This document shows, in pieces, positions 61,301 to 64,000 of a stretch of 64,000 bases of DNA. The stretch is from positions 52,644 to 116,643 of the forward strand of contig JBEKGJ010000006.1 of assembly GCA_050012855.1 (NCBI GenBank), read 5' to 3'. This DNA comes from JAJXZJ01 sp050012855 (GTDB lineage Bacteria > Verrucomicrobiota > Verrucomicrobiia > Limisphaerales > J093). The notes beneath the pieces were generated by a model. That model was given only the letters and a program-made list of their open reading frames with translations, was not told the origin of the DNA and made no database searches. The first letter of the stretch is position 1. Each line of letters opens with the position of its first letter. A program made the position numbers and the translations under genes.

Positions 61301-63729
61301 ACAACTTCAACGGCGTGATTGACGAATTGACGCTCTACCAGGGGGTCCTTACGGCGGACCAGATCGCGCAGATATACGAAATGAACGCCGTTGGCAAAGC
61401 GCGGCCGCCGTTCAATCCGCAGACCCAGGTGGTGCTCGACGGCGCCATCACCAATCTCTTCAACAGCGATTCGACGTGGCAGACCAATGCCATCAACTTC
61501 CTGGCCTCGACCAACGGCACGGAACTTGATGTGCAGTCGCTGCAGCCCGGCGTCATGCTGGACAGTTTTGAACTGACCGAGGCGCCCGTCACCTACTTCC
61601 TCCCGGAGGAACCGTTCGCGCCCTTTGTCGGCGAAAGCGCCCTCGGGAACTGGCTGCTCGAGGTGACCGACTCCCGGGTCGGCGCCACCAACCTCATCAC
61701 GCCCGAACTGATCAAGTGGCAGCTCGATCTGACCTACGCCCCGGTGTCGTTCTCCGCGGTCAGCCTCACCAACGGTGTCCCCTACACGAACACCGCGCCG
61801 ACCGGTCAGACCCGCTATTTCATCGTGGACGTGCCCCGCAGCGCGACGCGGGCCACCAACTCGCTCACCGCGGTCACACCCGTGGACCTCTGGTTCAACC
61901 AGAACGGCGTGCCATCGGAAGATCCGACCCTCGGCGATTTCCACCTGCTGACCAACACCACCGCCGGCATCGCGGTGCTCGCCACCAATGGCACCTATCA
62001 GGCCGGCACCAACGGCCTCCCGCTTTATCCGGCCATCGCCCCGCCCGTGCTCCAACCCGGCCAGCGCTATTACCTCGCCGTCACCAACAGCGGCGCTCCG
62101 TCCACCTTCGTGATCCGCGTGGACTTCAACGCGCTCGACACGAACGTCCTCGGCGTCACCCCGCTCGGTTTCGGCCAGACCATCGTCACCAACATTGCGG
62201 TCACCAACGCCCTCCAATATTACGTCTATAACGTGACCACCAACGCGCAGTGGGCCTCGTTCGAGGTTTATCCGACCAACGGCGACGTGAACCTCTACAT
62301 CCGCAAGGCCACGCCCGTGGACGACCCGCTGCCCACCCCGCAGGTTTATGACTACGCCAGCGAGAACCCCGGCACCAATGCCGAGATCATCGTTGTCACC
62401 CAGAATTCCCTCGTCCCGCTCGGCAGCGGTCCCTGGTACCTCGGCGTCCTGAACGCGGACACCGTGCCGGTGAACTACTCGATCCGCGTCGTGGAATCGG
62501 TCACCAATCTCGTTCAGGTCTTCCCGCTCACGGCCGGTGTGCCCTTGAATCAAAGTGTGGATCCGGGCAGTCTCATCACCAAATACTTCCTTTTCACGGT
62601 GGCCGACAGCAGTCCTTGGGTCCAGTTCGATCTCTACAACCTGAGCGGCAACGCGACCTTCGTGACCCTGCTCGGCAACCCGCCGACGGCCTCGTTCTAC
62701 GATGCCATGGACTTTGGCGCGCCGGATGCGCCCTCGCGGATCGTCATGCGCACGAACGACGCCTTGCCAAGCCTGAATGGCGAATGGTACCTCGCCGTAC
62801 TTGACCCGGGCACCGCCCCGGTCACGTTCACCATCGAAGCCTCCTTGCCGTCCACCGTGCCGGTCATCACCACCCTCACCAACAATGTGCCGGTAACCAG
62901 GACCATCGCCGCCGATACCCTGGGGCTGCCGGCGGTGCTGGATTACTATATGTTCACCGTTGCGGCCGACGCCACCGAAGCCGATTTCCTCATCACCCCA
63001 GTCAACGGGGACGTGGACATGCTCATCCTCTACGGCGCGTTGCCCGATCTGACGAGCTTCGACTACTCAGCGAGCCTGCTGGGAACGCTGCTCGTGCCGG
63101 TGACTACCAACAGCACCCCGCAAGCGCTGACGCCGGGCAATTGGTACATCGGCATCGTCAACCAGGACCCGACGTCCGTCACTTACTCCGTCAAGGCTTC
63201 GCAGGTGCTGCCCGGCCCGCCGACCGATAACGTGGGCATCACCGCCAGCAATGGCGTGGTCACCCTCACGTGGGCGGGCACGGCGACGCAGACCTTCACG
63301 GTGCAATACGCCACCAACATCCCGGGCACCGGCCCGATCAACTGGATTACGATCGCGGTGGCCCCCACCTACACCAACGGGCTGTGGACCTTCACCGATG
63401 ATGGCAGCCTCACCGGCGGTCCCGCGCCGTTCAAGCTCTACCGGGTGCTCGCCGGCAGCGCCCCGCCGACGCCGACCATCGCGCCGCCGACCGTCACGCC
63501 GGCCATCACCGTCAACGGCACCGTCGCCACGCTCTCCTGGACCGCGGACGCCGGGCTGAATTTCGAGGTTCAGTACGCCGCCGGCATCCCGGCGGGCGGG
63601 ACGTTGACATGGATTACGCTAACCGGGCCGATTACCTACGCGAATGGCGTTTACACGTTCATGGACGACGGCACCCAGAACGGCGGGTTCACCGGCTTCA
63701 AGATGTACCGCGTGGTGCAGTTGCCGTAG
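55372..63729 (+). CDS. Giant secreted subtilisin-like protease (S8) with P-domain, LamG and PPC modules (2785 aa)
   Basis: 2785 residues with an N-terminal signal (TWSVIVAAGVLVALGLWW). The S8 domain (about 305-740) has catalytic D319 (LNDTGVDA), H343 (GHGTHVAGTI) and S705 (GTSSSAAAVSG), and an SNNSWGY oxyanion region. Then come PPC-like domains, a partial proprotein-convertase P-domain (DDRIVTSVKVGLRVQHPRLS, about 1380-1420) joined to a LamG half (HHVAFTYSTNSGIASLYLDG), a second LamG (SWWPGDGNAQDIVGANNAQP), another partial P-domain (about 2070) and several more PPC-like repeats. Two tandem fibronectin-like repeats close the chain (about 2615-2785), each ending YRV. The start is one base after the GspK-like stop. 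Probably a T2SS cargo used to digest or bind polymers at the cell surface; processing is expected. Confidence 0.9.
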   Translation: MLSFRPMKLRTWSVIVAAGVLVALGLWWRGNSRPDFRPAVATLARPAVSLLTQAPALGARPNPTVATRASVRQSPPDVPEPHVPYRLTNTGKRLADLLRDDRAILLRNALIDTASGTPVPIPANLRAGAEPGAYIVQARGQVDEGFLQAVEAEAGNRTNFTGNYFPNNAFLVPLTAAAADRLAAASPVQAVVPWEPYYKLDPALLPAAVDQTPLTSDRWLNVTVFPGQADTARAALLALGAGVQGESRSPFGPQLIVTPPAAGLAAVASLPGVQLVEAVARRALMNDLTRVALGVSEDTTTNGNYLQLTGNNVWVNLNDTGVDAANLDLAGRVFGLQGDTNGHGTHVAGTIASSGLNGPNGTNAPGSTNGASFRGMAPKAKLFVLGVDSVFGPVISDAYLIETAAQTNYATLQRTNALISNNSWGYVGQYDYTSSSASYDAATRDALPEMTGSQPMLYVFAAGNDGVGNDVGTGGQPGTINSPATAKNVITVGAIESPRQITNQVATLDNGVYTTNTVWLGETDSSDEVAAFSSRGNVGIGTEGLYGRFKPDLVAPGTFVVSTRSEDWNTNSSPTNVFVSTFAQQSVGAHAFNDYSVLVPTNTASLVIKVLSNQFSVQPFPALPIYLTQDATVTNPPLAGYNQVVLNAPAQGVWYYQIGNNTDAAVKFDLRTVITVPAGSEAESEALAALNGPLGPNYRFDTGTSSSAAAVSGLLALVEEFFEQQLKRSYSPALLKALLINGASSLSPQYSFTVRGSINYQGWGEPVLSAVLPAALTNTTSETTWPLRWVDQSATNSLVTGQSHLYNVTLPEDASDSDLHVTLVWTDPPGNPAASIKLVNDLDLIVSNNVNGEVFAGNDFDANSNYTRSGATNSPSVFDNINNVENVFLRRPIGTNYTILVVGRRINVNAVTAAPVGIAQDYALVVSTTSTNALGLAQAVSSATFTNAVTAMTNGIPLLYQRVGANSPLLNSPIGTSNQWHFYAFTNTLLPGSALTNGPYVAFATFSPPNLAVPRLVGEADIDLYVTRTKTDPNAALLLTLDPLTVTNAFKSLNSGGTELVAFTNADLGEIFYVGVKSEDQQAAEYGLVGLSSITPFSRYDQNGNLVVQGLPVPAAIPDGSPPQPGSVQIMGIAMYPIRVGEVVARETIVHQDIGDLVGNLSHGANFVVLNDHWLPGTTNISPIYDDSGSGEFPTARHSDGPGSLNNFLGQNGSGLWMLTMVDNAISHGGIVQNFTLRISPMADLLLGVYGSVVANQWRYYLVDVPADASKLTVTLSETSGPLDLYLRQGQEPTTTVYDKAGFFNAPGGAVSIGVTDIPPLTAGLYYVGVFNPTGVTQTYFLRAQLELNLPDTYQRDLASSNSTYLGDDVTTVATNTIPDDRIVTSVKVGLRVQHPRLSDLSFHLVSPQGTSVLVEENRGGTNWTELGYESVVTNYHHVAFTYSTNSGIASLYLDGQLQAARNIGAITPDTAGDLFFGYNPQITTNNGAGENLGSQYFGLLDEVDLYNRALGPSEILGIYKFGGAGKPTNNLVSRWPFDGNGADVQGTNQAIITGATFVPGDFGEALKFVSPGDRVQVINRGSLDVGLSSGFTFDAWIAPSDLAAPQPIAVWSNGTNHTGVEFSLIPGTDTNFPPGLLTVSLPDTAGSNHVVTATQQGLILTNAVLTNLVYATFTDDTNLALVPIKFATPATNADYSLTNELISSFETVTNAHRTVDFTAGAQFDGWTVVTNFATVLNAPPLAHTGTNLLVLRSASLTRTLPTTAGKTYQLQFVHRQQPAFTNIISWWPGDGNAQDIVGANNAQPVGAVEYAPGMVGQGFHFTGNNVYLSVPATPSLNLTSAMTVETWFNLGSTERGGIIGKRAEPTVLTSLAANYGASVTPSEIDLWFNDLWVTNSVDPGAGYLENGFELVNLSPPPAPGQFHHLVGTFQQISASQVELQLYLDGELRSAKVLPGELARTTNLTALLIGATIPGVDNFNGVIDELTLYQGVLTADQIAQIYEMNAVGKARPPFNPQTQVVLDGAITNLFNSDSTWQTNAINFLASTNGTELDVQSLQPGVMLDSFELTEAPVTYFLPEEPFAPFVGESALGNWLLEVTDSRVGATNLITPELIKWQLDLTYAPVSFSAVSLTNGVPYTNTAPTGQTRYFIVDVPRSATRATNSLTAVTPVDLWFNQNGVPSEDPTLGDFHLLTNTTAGIAVLATNGTYQAGTNGLPLYPAIAPPVLQPGQRYYLAVTNSGAPSTFVIRVDFNALDTNVLGVTPLGFGQTIVTNIAVTNALQYYVYNVTTNAQWASFEVYPTNGDVNLYIRKATPVDDPLPTPQVYDYASENPGTNAEIIVVTQNSLVPLGSGPWYLGVLNADTVPVNYSIRVVESVTNLVQVFPLTAGVPLNQSVDPGSLITKYFLFTVADSSPWVQFDLYNLSGNATFVTLLGNPPTASFYDAMDFGAPDAPSRIVMRTNDALPSLNGEWYLAVLDPGTAPVTFTIEASLPSTVPVITTLTNNVPVTRTIAADTLGLPAVLDYYMFTVAADATEADFLITPVNGDVDMLILYGALPDLTSFDYSASLLGTLLVPVTTNSTPQALTPGNWYIGIVNQDPTSVTYSVKASQVLPGPPTDNVGITASNGVVTLTWAGTATQTFTVQYATNIPGTGPINWITIAVAPTYTNGLWTFTDDGSLTGGPAPFKLYRVLAGSAPPTPTIAPPTVTPAITVNGTVATLSWTADAGLNFEVQYAAGIPAGGTLTWITLTGPITYANGVYTFMDDGTQNGGFTGFKMYRVVQLP

Positions 63730-63748
63730 GACAGGCGTCCCGCCTGTC
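63730..63748 (+). terminator. Short hairpin after the giant protease
   Basis: GACAGGCG-TCC-CGCCTGTC, a perfect 8-bp stem with 3-nt loop, overlaps the stop codon region. No T run follows. The same 'ACAGGCGTCCCGCCTGT' motif is common as an intergenic palindrome in this lineage, so it may be a repeat rather than a terminator. Confidence 0.45.
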
Positions 63749-63876
63749 GGGGGACCGACCGGGGAGGCCCGGCCTACTTTGCGCGTCACCGTCACAGCAC
63801 CGACGGACCCGATTTGACCAACCGCTGACGCGGCGTTCCGGCGACCGTTTTCCCCCGCCCTCAACCCTCAACTCTC

Positions 63877-64000
63877 GTAAGCGGTAAAGCGGGGACCGTC
63901 TGGTGCGCGGCGAGCCGGCGTGGTAAACGCCGGGGTAATGAACACATCCAAGGCTCCTCGCCGCCGCCAACGCACCACGGCGGCCGAACGCGCTCAGATT
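63877..64000 (+). mobile_element. Left end of an IS66-like insertion sequence (runs off the window)
   Basis: GTAAGCGG at 63877 matches the usual start of IS66-family terminal inverted repeats (GTAAGCG). An ATG opens 61 bp inside, the place of the accessory gene. The 8 bp just outside (CAACTCTC, 63869-63876) would be the target duplication. The other end is beyond the window, so this cannot be confirmed. The 63749-63876 gap otherwise holds only CAACCCTCAA-type repeats. Confidence 0.5.
63938..64000 (+). CDS. Possible IS66 accessory protein TnpA (N-terminal 21 aa, partial)
   Basis: MNTSKAPRRRQRTTAAERAQI runs to the window edge. An arginine-rich start followed by 'T-x-A-E-R' is like helix-turn-helix accessory proteins of IS66 elements ('RRRTPAERxxLL'). 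Too short to be sure; supported by the nearby inverted-repeat end. Confidence 0.4.
   Translation, partial: MNTSKAPRRRQRTTAAERAQI

Overview
This is a high-GC, gene-dense bacterial chromosome segment that reads like a Verrucomicrobiota genome, most likely a Limisphaerales/Pedosphaera-type lineage. That placement is inference from gene style: a PEP-CTERM tail, Tat-exported oxidoreductase and isomerase proteins, several secreted polysaccharide-active proteins, pseudopilins with an Ala|Phe processing site, and a very large subtilase with LamG and PPC-like modules. No rRNA, tRNA or CRISPR array was seen.

Layout. 1-6643: tail of a Gfo/Idh/MocA oxidoreductase, rsmH with a MazG-like gene, then a heparinase II/III-like protein and a large modular glycoside hydrolase. 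6700-14275: a decayed chromosomal integron. It has an internally deleted integrase remnant on the minus strand, a likely Pc promoter, an attI core, three plus-strand cassettes with recognisable attC sites (a membrane protein with a PD-(D/E)XK-like motif, a K+ channel, a polytopic membrane protein), then an AKR/thioredoxin/beta-helix stretch, then two more cassettes with attC sites. 14513-17213: VOC protein, HAD phosphatase, secreted PPC-like protein. 17548-21654: four-gene respiratory cluster (polytopic membrane protein, Rieske protein, cytochrome b, CydA-like protein with a C-terminal haem c site). 21692-27323: palindromic repeat, DUF218 protein, coiled-coil protein, tiny lipoprotein, then rny, formyl-THF cyclo-ligase and rarA on the minus strand. 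27720-37232, minus strand: Rmd1/DUF155-like protein, Tat-exported isomerase, gene debris including a PEP-CTERM tail, two ABC-2 permeases, a CDF metal exporter, fmt, a zinc-ribbon protein, a membrane protein and nnrD. 37399-44323: HExxH membrane protein, then PilB/GspE-like, PilT, a second PilB/GspE-like and a PilC/GspF-like gene. 44424-46453: accessory patch with an AT-rich receiver-like/two-TM gene, a lone GTTAGCC core, a transposase-like remnant and a promoter/operator. 46466-47116: brnT/brnA-type toxin-antitoxin pair. 47145-63729: five pseudopilins, a GspK-like protein of 1308 aa and a 2785-aa subtilase, mostly overlapping and so translationally coupled. 63877-64000: apparent left end of an IS66-like element.

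How the parts work together. The pilus/T2SS ATPases and platform protein at 38-44 kb and the pseudopilin set at 47-55 kb could form one secretion apparatus, with the adjoining giant protease its obvious candidate cargo. The respiratory cluster looks like a quinol-oxidising b/Rieske module joined to a non-canonical CydA-family subunit. The integron is the most unusual structure: its integrase is dead, but the attC sites share a common arm sequence and still carry genes of unknown role.
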